Of a stretch of DNA of 51,530 nucleotides, positions 35,183-43,396 are shown piece by piece. The first letter of the stretch is position 1, and every line of letters begins with the position of its first letter. The stretch lies in contig JADFYO010000022.1 in the NCBI GenBank assembly GCA_015233015.1, positions 1 to 51,530 of the forward strand, in the 5' to 3' direction. This DNA is from Nitrospirota bacterium. GTDB lineage: Bacteria; Nitrospirota; Thermodesulfovibrionia; Thermodesulfovibrionales; Magnetobacteriaceae. Below the pieces are notes generated by a model, which saw nothing but the letters and a program-made list of their open reading frames with translations, did no database searches and was not told where the DNA came from. The position numbers and the translations under genes were made by a program.

Positions 35183-37075
35183 ATGAGTGAGATATTACAA
35201 ATAAACACAGGCAACACGGCGCAGACAGCGCCAAGGCCGGAAGCGAGAGACTACAACTCATCGAGGTCAGGTGCAGACGACACGAGGAACTCCTCCGATG
35301 CGTCCCGCTCAACCGTGTCCGGCAGAAAGGACGCCTCCGCGTCCCGTTCAAACAGGGACACCTCCGCGAAGCGCTCTGATAGCGGCAGCGCCCAGCGGTC
35401 AGACAATTCAAAAGGTTCATCGAGGCAGGCGTCCAACGCGGCGCAGGGAGCGGCAGATTCAACCAGTCAGCGTTCAGACGATACCGCCACTGGAAAGGAC
35501 GATGAACAGTTTAACAGCATTCTCGATAAGTTAATGAAAGGCAGTAAAGATAATATCGCTGCCGCTGAGTTGGCGGGTTCAGCCGCTGCCGCCGCTACTA
35601 TTAACCTTCAACCCATCGGTCTTACCGGTGTCAATTCAGATGGAGTGGAATCAGTTAGTGCCAATAGTGCCAACGCCGCAAAAAATGATATTCTGTCTCT
35701 ACTTGGTGCAAAGCAGCCATCAAACGCCAACACCGGAATGACCCCGGACACAGCTAATATTCTTGCCCGGCAGCCCGGTAATGTCATCGAGGACAATAAC
35801 GGCGTAATCTCTCTGCCAGATACAAAACAGACGCCGAGCACTGTCCCCCAAACAGATACAGCCACAGCCGATGCTCTGACGCAGACCGTTTTGGATGCCG
35901 ATACTCTAACGAAGACCGCTCTGGAGAAGGCCGCTGCTAAACTTGCCCCTGAAACCATTACACAGGACATGACCACGGCGGAGATTAAGCCCTCGGCGAT
36001 ACAAACTGATGACACAATAACCGCGGCTAAAACGATAACGCCCGATATGATAGCGGCTAATACGATAACTCCGGAAATGATGGCGGTTAAAACGATAGCT
36101 CCTGAGATGATGGCGGCTAAAACGATAGCTCCTGAGATGATAGCGGCTAAAACGATAGCTCCTGAGATGATAGCGGCTAAAACGATAGCTCCTGAGATGA
36201 TAGCTGCAAATACGGCGTCTCCCGATATGATGGCGGCTAAAACTATAGCTCCCGAGATGATAACCACCGCGATGAATGCCTTAAACGTAATGGCCCCGGA
36301 TAACAATCCTCGGGAAATAAATCCCGCAGATTCGAATGCCGTGCGTCGCTCTAAGCACGATTTGTCAACAAAGGATATATCTAATGCCCTCAAGGATGTC
36401 ACGTCGAATGCGAAGGACGGCGACAGCAGCCCGCGGGAAATAAATATTACAGATTCAAACAGTGTGCAGCTGTCTAAGCACGACTTATCATCGAAGGACA
36501 CGCCTGACAGCATTAAGGAATTCTCACTGAAAGGCAGCGATTCCAAACAGGATGAAGGCGTGGCTAATATGGTTGATAAAACTCAGCAGGCGTATCACGA
36601 CGCAGCGGGGAAAGCTGCCCATGCCGAAGTAACCACGGCACCGGACACAGGCGATAAACTCGCTGTCGGCACCCCAAGGACAATAGAATTAAACGGCAAT
36701 AAGTTTACAATAATGAGGAAAAGCGACACGTCAGTAGAGGTAAAACTTGAGCCGGACGGCATAGGGAAGCTTAACCTCAGTATAAATGTCGAAAAAGGCG
36801 TTATCAACGCAAACATCAGCGCTTCTGACGCGGGAGCCAAAGGAATCATAGAGAAGAACCTTCACGAAATAGTCAACGCGCTCACAAAAGAAGGTCTTAC
36901 CGTGGGAGGGTTTACTGTTTCTCTCAAAGATAGAGGCGGAAATTTTAAAGAAGGAAGAAACGAAAACAGCTCAGATAAAAAAACGAGAGAAGAAAGGGAA
37001 ATACAACCCGTTGCGGTTGCAGGGTATGTAAAGCCCAGATACAGTATAAATGACGGCATAAGTATTTTTGCATAA
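35183..37075 (+). CDS. fliK: Flagellar hook-length control protein FliK
   Basis: About 630 residues from the ATG at 35183. The long N-terminal and middle part is Ser/Thr/Asp-rich and disordered. It includes eight 10-residue repeats (TIAPEMIAAK type) and two copies of a roughly 40-residue block (PREIN..DSN.V..SKHDLS.KD). The C-terminal 120 residues form the conserved Flg_hook domain (VEVKLEPDGIGKLNLSINVE, ANISASDAGAKGIIEKNL), which flips export specificity from hook to filament. The long repeated region is the molecular ruler. Transcribed from its own sigma-54 promoter, with no visible ribosome binding site. Confidence 0.92.
   Translation: MSEILQINTGNTAQTAPRPEARDYNSSRSGADDTRNSSDASRSTVSGRKDASASRSNRDTSAKRSDSGSAQRSDNSKGSSRQASNAAQGAADSTSQRSDDTATGKDDEQFNSILDKLMKGSKDNIAAAELAGSAAAAATINLQPIGLTGVNSDGVESVSANSANAAKNDILSLLGAKQPSNANTGMTPDTANILARQPGNVIEDNNGVISLPDTKQTPSTVPQTDTATADALTQTVLDADTLTKTALEKAAAKLAPETITQDMTTAEIKPSAIQTDDTITAAKTITPDMIAANTITPEMMAVKTIAPEMMAAKTIAPEMIAAKTIAPEMIAAKTIAPEMIAANTASPDMMAAKTIAPEMITTAMNALNVMAPDNNPREINPADSNAVRRSKHDLSTKDISNALKDVTSNAKDGDSSPREINITDSNSVQLSKHDLSSKDTPDSIKEFSLKGSDSKQDEGVANMVDKTQQAYHDAAGKAAHAEVTTAPDTGDKLAVGTPRTIELNGNKFTIMRKSDTSVEVKLEPDGIGKLNLSINVEKGVINANISASDAGAKGIIEKNLHEIVNALTKEGLTVGGFTVSLKDRGGNFKEGRNENSSDKKTREEREIQPVAVAGYVKPRYSINDGISIFA
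36032..36271 (+). repeat. Eight 30-bp in-frame tandem repeats in fliK
   Basis: Units of the form ACGATAGCTCCTGAGATGAT + AGCGGCTAAA, eight in a row, the central ones nearly identical. They encode TIAPEMIAAK decapeptides. Because the unit is a multiple of three, copy-number change would lengthen or shorten the FliK ruler without frameshift. Confidence 0.9.
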
Positions 37076-37102
37076 AAAGCTAGTATAAGTAAGGAGGAAA
37101 TT

Positions 37103-37684
37103 ATGGGTGTATCATCGGTAGGCAGTGCAAGTACAATGGGAAATTATTATCAGGCAAACAAGAGCGCGAATGCCGTAAAATCCTCGGCTTCGTCTTCATC
37201 CACTACAGGTTCCAGCTCATCGACTACAGGTTCGTCGTCATCGACGACAGATTCTACATCGACGACGGGCACTACATCTTCCAGCACCAGCTCCGGCTCG
37301 GATATTGGAAATATGACGAGCTTCCTGCAGCTTTTCACCACGCAGCTGAAATATCAGGATCCGATGAACCCGATGGATACATCGAATTTCTCAAGCCAGC
37401 TCGCTCAGTTCACCTCAGTCGAGCAGTTGACGAATATCAATACTAATCTGCAGGCTCTCAGCGCGTATTCAAACTCGTTAAACAACATGGAGGCAACAAG
37501 TCTTATCGGCAAGGGTGTTGTCATGAATGACGGCACTTCCGGTACTGTCAGCGGTATAAAGTTTGATAACGGCGTTACGTATCTTACGCTCAGTGACGGG
37601 AGCAGTGTGCAGATGATTAACGTAAAACAAATAACTTCAGCAGCCAGCACATCTGGTTCTAGCACATCGACTAAAACAACATAA
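37103..37684 (+). CDS. flgD: Flagellar hook-cap scaffolding protein FlgD
   Basis: Hook assembly cap of 193 residues. The N-terminal linker is Ser/Thr-rich with SSSTTG repeats (about 28-65). It is followed by the FlgD core FLQLFTTQLKYQDPMNPMDTSNFSSQLAQFTSVEQL and a short Tudor-like segment (GTVSGIKFDNGVTYLTLSDG). The FlgD Ig-like domain of enterobacterial FlgD is absent. AAGGAGGAAA precedes the ATG. It lies between fliK and flgE, as usual. Confidence 0.95.
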   Translation: MGVSSVGSASTMGNYYQANKSANAVKSSASSSSTTGSSSSTTGSSSSTTDSTSTTGTTSSSTSSGSDIGNMTSFLQLFTTQLKYQDPMNPMDTSNFSSQLAQFTSVEQLTNINTNLQALSAYSNSLNNMEATSLIGKGVVMNDGTSGTVSGIKFDNGVTYLTLSDGSSVQMINVKQITSAASTSGSSTSTKTT

Positions 37685-37710
37685 AAATTAAAATAAAGGA
37701 GGGTTAATAT

Positions 37711-39060
37711 ATGATATCTGCACTATGGAGCTCAGTAAGCGGATTGAACAGCACCAGTACCGGTTTAGACGTTGTTAGTAATAATATTGCCAATATGAAC
37801 ACAACGGGTTATAAAACCAGCAGGGCCAATTTTGGAGACGTGCTCAGCCAGTATGTCGGGACTTCAGACGGACAGGTTGGAAGCGGCACAATAGTAAGCA
37901 GCATCTCTACGTTTTTTACGCAGGGTTCTCTGGTGACTACCGGCAATACATACGATATGGCGATAGACGGCGAAGGGTTCTTTGTGGTTAAAGATCCTTC
38001 AACGAAGGTACAGGAGTATTCGAGGTCGGGGAATTTCACTCTCGACAAAAGCGGTTATCTTGTAACATCTTCGGGAATGAGGGTTCAGGGATATATGGCC
38101 AGCGATGTTAACGCTACGACTTCTGGCACTGATAATGGCGTTTTGACAGACATCAAGGTACAAAGCACTATAGCGACGTCACAGGCAACGGCTAACGTAA
38201 CCACTGGCGTCAATCTTAATTCACAGGCCTCGGTTATCTCCGCCGCGTTTACACTAGACGGCAACGGCGACGGTGTTAACAATGACCCGTCGAATTATAA
38301 CTATTCCAATACAACGACGGTTTATGATTCACAGGGCGGCTCTCACGAAGTTACGGCATATTTTACAAAGGTTGCCGCTAATTCATGGGCGGTTCACTAT
38401 GCCTATCCGGCTGGCAATACAACATCGTCAACCGGCTCAAGTCCAACGCTTACAATGGCGTCAGGCACCCAGACCCTCACGTTTAATACGAGCGGCAAGC
38501 TGTTAAATGACGGGGCAACTGCTTCGTCAACAACTGACCCGACTATATACTTTGATTTCGGCAGCTCGGTGGGAAATCCAGAAGGCATTGTGTTTGATTA
38601 TGGAAAGTCTATAAACGAAGGCGGTACAGGGGTTAGCGGCAGCACACAGCTTGCCGAAAGCAACCAGATGTTGAACTCGACACAAGACGGTTACGCGGCA
38701 GGTTCTGTAAAAGCTGTTACCATTGGCGATGATGGAACGATTAGCGCCACTCTTTCAAATGGTCAAATAGCCACTCTTGGTCAGATAGTGCTTGCCCGCT
38801 TCAATGACAATAACGGCCTTACTAAACTCAGTGGTAACTTATACGCAGCGTCAAAGAGTTCAGGCAACCCTATTATCAACATAGCTAAGTCAGACGGACT
38901 TGGTCGCGTGGTCTCCGGTTCTCTGGAGTCGAGCAATGTTGACCTCAGCTCTGAATTCGTCAATATGATAACATACCAGAGGGCATTTGAGGCGAACTCC
39001 AAGGGTATCCAAACTATAAACGAGATGCTTCAGACGCTCAATACCCTAAAGCAGGGCTAA
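37711..39060 (+). CDS. flgE: Flagellar hook protein FlgE
   Basis: Hook subunit of 449 residues. The N-terminus has the rod/hook motif VVSNNIANMNTTGYKTSRANF and MAIDGEGFFVV. The central variable domain is Ser/Thr/Gly-rich (FlgE D2). The C-terminus has SNVDLSSEFVNMITYQRAFEANSKGIQTINEML, the flagellar basal-body rod C-terminal motif. AAAGGAGGG precedes the ATG. Last gene of the flagellar run here; filament and stator genes are not in the window. Confidence 0.96.
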   Translation: MISALWSSVSGLNSTSTGLDVVSNNIANMNTTGYKTSRANFGDVLSQYVGTSDGQVGSGTIVSSISTFFTQGSLVTTGNTYDMAIDGEGFFVVKDPSTKVQEYSRSGNFTLDKSGYLVTSSGMRVQGYMASDVNATTSGTDNGVLTDIKVQSTIATSQATANVTTGVNLNSQASVISAAFTLDGNGDGVNNDPSNYNYSNTTTVYDSQGGSHEVTAYFTKVAANSWAVHYAYPAGNTTSSTGSSPTLTMASGTQTLTFNTSGKLLNDGATASSTTDPTIYFDFGSSVGNPEGIVFDYGKSINEGGTGVSGSTQLAESNQMLNSTQDGYAAGSVKAVTIGDDGTISATLSNGQIATLGQIVLARFNDNNGLTKLSGNLYAASKSSGNPIINIAKSDGLGRVVSGSLESSNVDLSSEFVNMITYQRAFEANSKGIQTINEMLQTLNTLKQG

Positions 39061-39098
39061 TAGCTATTTGTAGGGTTTTAAAATCAGCCTTGCAAGAG

Positions 39099-39129
39099 CC
39101 GCGCATTCAGGCGGAGCCGGGATGCGCGG
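39099..39129 (+). terminator. Hairpin after flgE
   Basis: CCGCGCAT / ATGCGCGG, eight-base stem with a 15-base loop, 38 bases after flgE. It probably marks the end of the flagellar transcript, though no T run follows. Confidence 0.5.
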
Positions 39130-39162
39130 ACAATCCCCCCGTGTTTTAAGTCAGGTCTTTTG

Positions 39163-39171
39163 TGCTATAAT
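39163..39171 (+). promoter_or_regulatory. Extended -10 promoter of ubiD-like gene
   Basis: TGCTATAAT, an extended -10 element, lies 26 bases before the ATG at 39198; the -35 region (near 39144) is weak. This separates the decarboxylase gene from flagellar control. Confidence 0.55.
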
Positions 39172-39197
39172 AAAAGCGGTTATTTGGGACTGATTAA

Positions 39198-40640
39198 ATG
39201 GCATATAAAGATCTTAGTGATTTTATAAAGACGCTGGAAAAGAAGGGGCTGCTTAAGCGCGTTAAGGCGGAGGTTGACCCTGTTCTGGAGATCCCGGAGA
39301 TTAATGACCGCATAGTGAAAGTAGGCGGTTCAGCGCTTTTGTTTGAGCGCTGTAAGGGGTCTGAGTTTTCGTGTGCGGTAAATCTTTTTGGTTCTTATGA
39401 GAGGATGTGTCTTGCCCTTGGTGTTTCTTCATTAGACTCGATAGGAAAGGATATCATCGAATTTCTGGAGCCTGAGATCCCCACCAATTTTATCGATAAG
39501 CTAAAGGCGCTGCCGATGTTGAAACGCCTTGCCGATTTTTTCCCTTCATACGTCAAACACGGGCAGTGTAAGGATGTGATAATAAGAAATAACCCGTCTC
39601 TGTTTTCCCTGCCGATTTTAAAGACATGGCCAAAGGACGGCGGCAGATTTATCACGCTGCCAATGGTGTTCACCAAAGACCCGGAGACCGGAGAGAGAAA
39701 CTGCGGCATGTACAGGATGCAGGTGTATGACGACACCACAACGGGGATGCACTGGCATATGCACAAAGACGGCGCGAGGCACTACAAAAAGGCGGAGAAA
39801 CTGGGAAGGCGTCTCGATGTTGCGGTTGTACTAGGCACTGACCCTGCAACGCTTTATACCGCTACCGCACCGCTTCCCGAAGGCATAGACGAGATGCTCT
39901 TTGCGGGGTTTTTAAGGAAATCCCCTGTCGAACTTATTAAATGTGAGACCGTGGCGCTTGAAGTCCCGGCCAATGCCGAGTTCGTCCTGGAAGGTTATGT
40001 CGAGCCGTTTGAACGGCGCACGGAGGGGCCTTTTGGAGACCATACGGGATATTACTCTTTAGAAGACGAGTTTCCCGTGTTTCACCTGACATGTATCACC
40101 CACAGGAAAAATGCCATATACCCGGCCACTATCGTAGGGAAGCCTCCCATGGAGGATTGCTTTATTGGGAAGGCCACGGAGAGGATATTCCTGCCGCTGC
40201 TCAGAAAACAGCTCCCTGAAATCGTGGATATGAACCTGCCGCTTGAGGGCGTCTTTCACAACATTGCCATTATATCTATTGACAAACGCTACCCCGGTCA
40301 CGCCCGAAAGGTGATGTATGCCCTGTGGGGTATGGGGCAGATGAGTTTTACCAAGATGATTGTTATTGTAGATAAATGGGTGGACGTTCAAAACCCGTCG
40401 GAGGTCGTCTGGAGAATAGGCAACAATGTTGACCCAAAGCGCGATACTGTCATTGTTGAGGGTCCGCTGGACGTTCTTGAACACGCCTCGGCGATACCTG
40501 CATACGGCGGCAAGATTGGCATAGACGCGACAAAGAAACTTGCCTCTGAGGGGTTTACCCGAAATTGGCCGGATGATATAGCGATGTCCCCTGAAATCAC
40601 CGCCCTCGTCAATAAGCGTTGGCCTGAGTACGGTTTATAA
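39198..40640 (+). CDS. UbiD-family prenyl-FMN decarboxylase
   Basis: A 480-residue (de)carboxylase of the UbiD group, which uses prenylated FMN made by a UbiX enzyme (not in this window). Family features include the N-terminal LSDFIKTLEKKGLLKRVKAEVDP, GMYRMQVYDDTTTGMHWH (prFMN/Mg region), and EGPFGDHTGYYS with the catalytic acid. The C-terminal domain has IISIDKRYPGHARKVMYALWG. Likely roles are menaquinone/ubiquinone precursor or aromatic acid decarboxylation; sequence alone does not decide. It is followed 10 bases later by a cation-exchanger gene. Confidence 0.92.
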   Translation: MAYKDLSDFIKTLEKKGLLKRVKAEVDPVLEIPEINDRIVKVGGSALLFERCKGSEFSCAVNLFGSYERMCLALGVSSLDSIGKDIIEFLEPEIPTNFIDKLKALPMLKRLADFFPSYVKHGQCKDVIIRNNPSLFSLPILKTWPKDGGRFITLPMVFTKDPETGERNCGMYRMQVYDDTTTGMHWHMHKDGARHYKKAEKLGRRLDVAVVLGTDPATLYTATAPLPEGIDEMLFAGFLRKSPVELIKCETVALEVPANAEFVLEGYVEPFERRTEGPFGDHTGYYSLEDEFPVFHLTCITHRKNAIYPATIVGKPPMEDCFIGKATERIFLPLLRKQLPEIVDMNLPLEGVFHNIAIISIDKRYPGHARKVMYALWGMGQMSFTKMIVIVDKWVDVQNPSEVVWRIGNNVDPKRDTVIVEGPLDVLEHASAIPAYGGKIGIDATKKLASEGFTRNWPDDIAMSPEITALVNKRWPEYGL

Positions 40641-40650
40641 AAGACGGTTT

Positions 40651-41751
40651 ATGAAGCCCATATTGGGGATTGCCGCCGTATTGGCATTACTTGGCTGTAT
40701 GTTTTACTTTCTGAGACACGTATCCCACGCATATACCCCCGATGAGTTATCATATCAAGCACTTGTTGTCATAATTATCCTGTCAATGGGCGTAATATTA
40801 GGCGGCTGTGAGCTGTTTGCAAACGGTGTCGAGAATTTTGGGCAGCACATGAATTTATCTCACGCGGCTGCGGGAGGGATTTTGGCCGCCGTGGGGACAG
40901 CGCTTCCTGAGACGCTTGTCCCGATTTTTGCCCTAATCTCCGGCACGAAACAACACGGCGAGGGTATTGCTATTGGGGCGATTTTAGGGGCGCCCTTTAT
41001 GCTTACTACGCTGGCTATGTTTTCCCTTGGCGTGACTACTTTTATTTTATGGCTGAAAAAGGACAGGGAAAGGCCGTTGTTTAATGCCAATATCACAGCC
41101 CTTATGACGGACTTATTTTTTTTTATACCCACTATGGCTGTTGTCCTGTGTATCAGCATATGGGGAGGCACCGTAATTAAGTCAATTGGCGTGCTGGGGC
41201 TGATAATAACTTATGCGGCGTTTTGCAAGGTAACATTAAGCCACGAGGCGCAAGACGGGGAGGAGTATGAGGAGAAATTGTATTTTAACTGTTATTTCAG
41301 CTGCTCTAAAACTCAGGCAAATATCGTCGTTCAGATACTCATCGGCCTGTTATTTATCGTAGTCGGGGCGCATATTTTTATAGATTATATTACGATTGTT
41401 TCGATGAAATCAGGCATATCAGCCCTTGTTCTTTCATTAATCATTGCCCCCATTGCAACAGAACTTCCGGAGAAATATAACTCAATCACATGGACAGTTC
41501 AGGGCAAGGACACGCTTGCAATGGCAAACATCACCGGGGCGATGATATTTCAATCCACGATACCCATCTCGATAGGCCTGCTCTTTACGCGCTGGCAATT
41601 GGGACATACAGAGCTGTTGAACATTATGATAGCCATCACTATGGCCACCGCGATTTTAATTACGGTAAAAATAAAGAAGCGGCTTCCGGGCTGGACATTG
41701 TTGATAGGCGGGATATTTTATATGGCGTATATTGTGAGAATATTAGGATAA
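40651..41751 (+). CDS. Sodium/calcium exchanger family membrane protein
   Basis: CaCA-superfamily antiporter of 366 residues with about ten membrane helices in two halves. Alpha-1 repeat: GGCELFANGVENFG...AAVGTALPETLVPIFALISG; alpha-2 repeat: SALVLSLIIAPIATELPEKYNSI. Both hold the acidic/proline motif of the ion site (PE in ALPETLVP and ELPEKYN). A central cytoplasmic loop (about 190-220) is acidic and contains Cys. It probably exports Ca2+ or a similar cation against H+ or Na+. Co-transcription with the upstream decarboxylase is likely by spacing. Confidence 0.88.
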   Translation: MKPILGIAAVLALLGCMFYFLRHVSHAYTPDELSYQALVVIIILSMGVILGGCELFANGVENFGQHMNLSHAAAGGILAAVGTALPETLVPIFALISGTKQHGEGIAIGAILGAPFMLTTLAMFSLGVTTFILWLKKDRERPLFNANITALMTDLFFFIPTMAVVLCISIWGGTVIKSIGVLGLIITYAAFCKVTLSHEAQDGEEYEEKLYFNCYFSCSKTQANIVVQILIGLLFIVVGAHIFIDYITIVSMKSGISALVLSLIIAPIATELPEKYNSITWTVQGKDTLAMANITGAMIFQSTIPISIGLLFTRWQLGHTELLNIMIAITMATAILITVKIKKRLPGWTLLIGGIFYMAYIVRILG

Positions 41752-41785
41752 AAAGTTGATTAAAAGATGAACACGAGAATAATCT

Positions 41786-43372
41786 GTGCTGACAAATAAG
41801 TATAAAAGCTCACTTAACATGTTAATAAAGTTAATATTAATAATAGTTATTATATTGCTCTCCTTTAGATGTATCAATCATTATACGGCTTTTACAGAGA
41901 GATCCGACGGTTCAATCTTTGCGGATGTAGCTTACCACATGCTTATGGGGAAATCTCTGTATAAGGAAGTATATGACCATAAGCTCCCTCCCGTCTTTAT
42001 TTTGAATTTTATGGCTCTTAAGATTTCTGGTAAGAGTATTGGCAGTATTCTTGCCATGGAGAGACTTTTTGCGGTTATGATTACAATATGTTTTTTCATT
42101 ATATTATTGCACCTATTTCCCGGTAATCTATTTACTGCTTTTATATTTACACTTGTCTTTTTAATGTATTTTTATGAGCCAAAACTATTGTGCAATGGAA
42201 ACAGCATCGAAGAATATGGTTCTGCTTTTTTACTTGCAGGAGTTTTATCCTCGCTCCTGTGTTTAAACTCTTTCGGCAGGAAAAGGAGTGCCTTTATGAT
42301 ATTGGCCGGTTTAATGTTTTCTTTATCGGTTCTGACAAAAGAACCTTTCATTTTTTTATCAATTCCATGGCTTATTTATATGTTTCTGAAATTGGAGACA
42401 AATAATAGCGATAAAATCAGACTAAGTATTATTATTCTGGCCTCAGCTATACTGCTGCCTCTGCTATTAGTCGTATATTTTACATGGACTGGGCGGCTGG
42501 AAGCTCTGATAGAAGTGATTTCTAATAATTTTGCATATGCAAAGTATTATTCACACGTAAGCTCAGGATTGCGTTTAATGCGCTCAGGAACTGCCCTTAC
42601 ATGGTATATCCTGAACGACATAACGACTGATATATTTTTTCTTGCCGGCGTTTTAAGTGCGTTTTATGCCGATTTCAATAAAGATTTCAGACATGTTCCG
42701 TTACTGTTATTATCCTGGTTCATCTTTGGACTCATAAGTGTTAACATGACGAGTACGCATTTTGGCCACTATTATCTTCTACTTGTTACACCTTTTGTGG
42801 CTATGAACGCATCGGGAGCGGTCTTTATGTCATATAATCTCAGAAGAGACTTTAATTTTGCGGATATGACGTCAAAAATCGTTATAACGGTTATATTTAT
42901 TATTTGTCTTCTTAGTTTTGATACCGACACTGTTTATCAATTTTATGGTCGCATAATAGAGCCATACAACGTAAGAAACCTTCAGGAATCTTCCCTGTTT
43001 ATTAAAAACAATACATCTGAAAATGATTATATATGGGTCCCGGTAGATAACAAATATGTGTACCTTGAAAGTGAACGCCTTAGCCCAACCCCGTATTTGT
43101 TTGTTTTCAGACACCTGTTTATTGACACATTTAAGAGCAAAGGTACAGATAAATCTAAACTACTTCTCGATAATTTAATGAGTAAACCGCCTAAGTTTAT
43201 TGTGATAGGCACGACTAAAGGTTTGTTTGAGGAATTTAACTATCATGTTCCTGAATCCGTTAAACGATGGATTCAGGATAACTACCATCTGCGGGTGAGT
43301 CTGAATGACTGTATTATTATCGAGAATAACGCCTTTATACCGCATGAAACCACTTCGGACACCGGATATTGA
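41786..43372 (+). CDS. GT-C/PMT-like membrane glycosyltransferase
   Basis: Multi-pass membrane protein of 528 residues starting at GTG 41786. After the first helix it has DGSIFADVAYHMLMGKSLYK and EVYDHKLPP, the acidic loop and D-H-K-x-P-P motif typical of PMT/ArnT-type GT-C enzymes that use polyprenyl-phosphate sugars. About ten helices follow, then a small periplasmic C-terminal domain (about 400-520). AT-rich relative to the genes before it. Donor and acceptor unknown. A similar gene follows 24 bases downstream. Confidence 0.75.
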   Translation: MLTNKYKSSLNMLIKLILIIVIILLSFRCINHYTAFTERSDGSIFADVAYHMLMGKSLYKEVYDHKLPPVFILNFMALKISGKSIGSILAMERLFAVMITICFFIILLHLFPGNLFTAFIFTLVFLMYFYEPKLLCNGNSIEEYGSAFLLAGVLSSLLCLNSFGRKRSAFMILAGLMFSLSVLTKEPFIFLSIPWLIYMFLKLETNNSDKIRLSIIILASAILLPLLLVVYFTWTGRLEALIEVISNNFAYAKYYSHVSSGLRLMRSGTALTWYILNDITTDIFFLAGVLSAFYADFNKDFRHVPLLLLSWFIFGLISVNMTSTHFGHYYLLLVTPFVAMNASGAVFMSYNLRRDFNFADMTSKIVITVIFIICLLSFDTDTVYQFYGRIIEPYNVRNLQESSLFIKNNTSENDYIWVPVDNKYVYLESERLSPTPYLFVFRHLFIDTFKSKGTDKSKLLLDNLMSKPPKFIVIGTTKGLFEEFNYHVPESVKRWIQDNYHLRVSLNDCIIIENNAFIPHETTSDTGY

Positions 43373-43396
43373 CTATTATAAAACGAAGGAGAGAAA

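Noticed and set aside
36032-36271. CRISPR array
   Set aside because: Units are directly adjacent without spacers and are in frame within fliK.
35608-36546. Long antisense frame (312 codons) opposite fliK
   Set aside because: It mirrors the in-frame repeats of fliK, has no ribosome binding site, and its repetitive Ile/Ala/Val sequence is a by-product of the sense codons.
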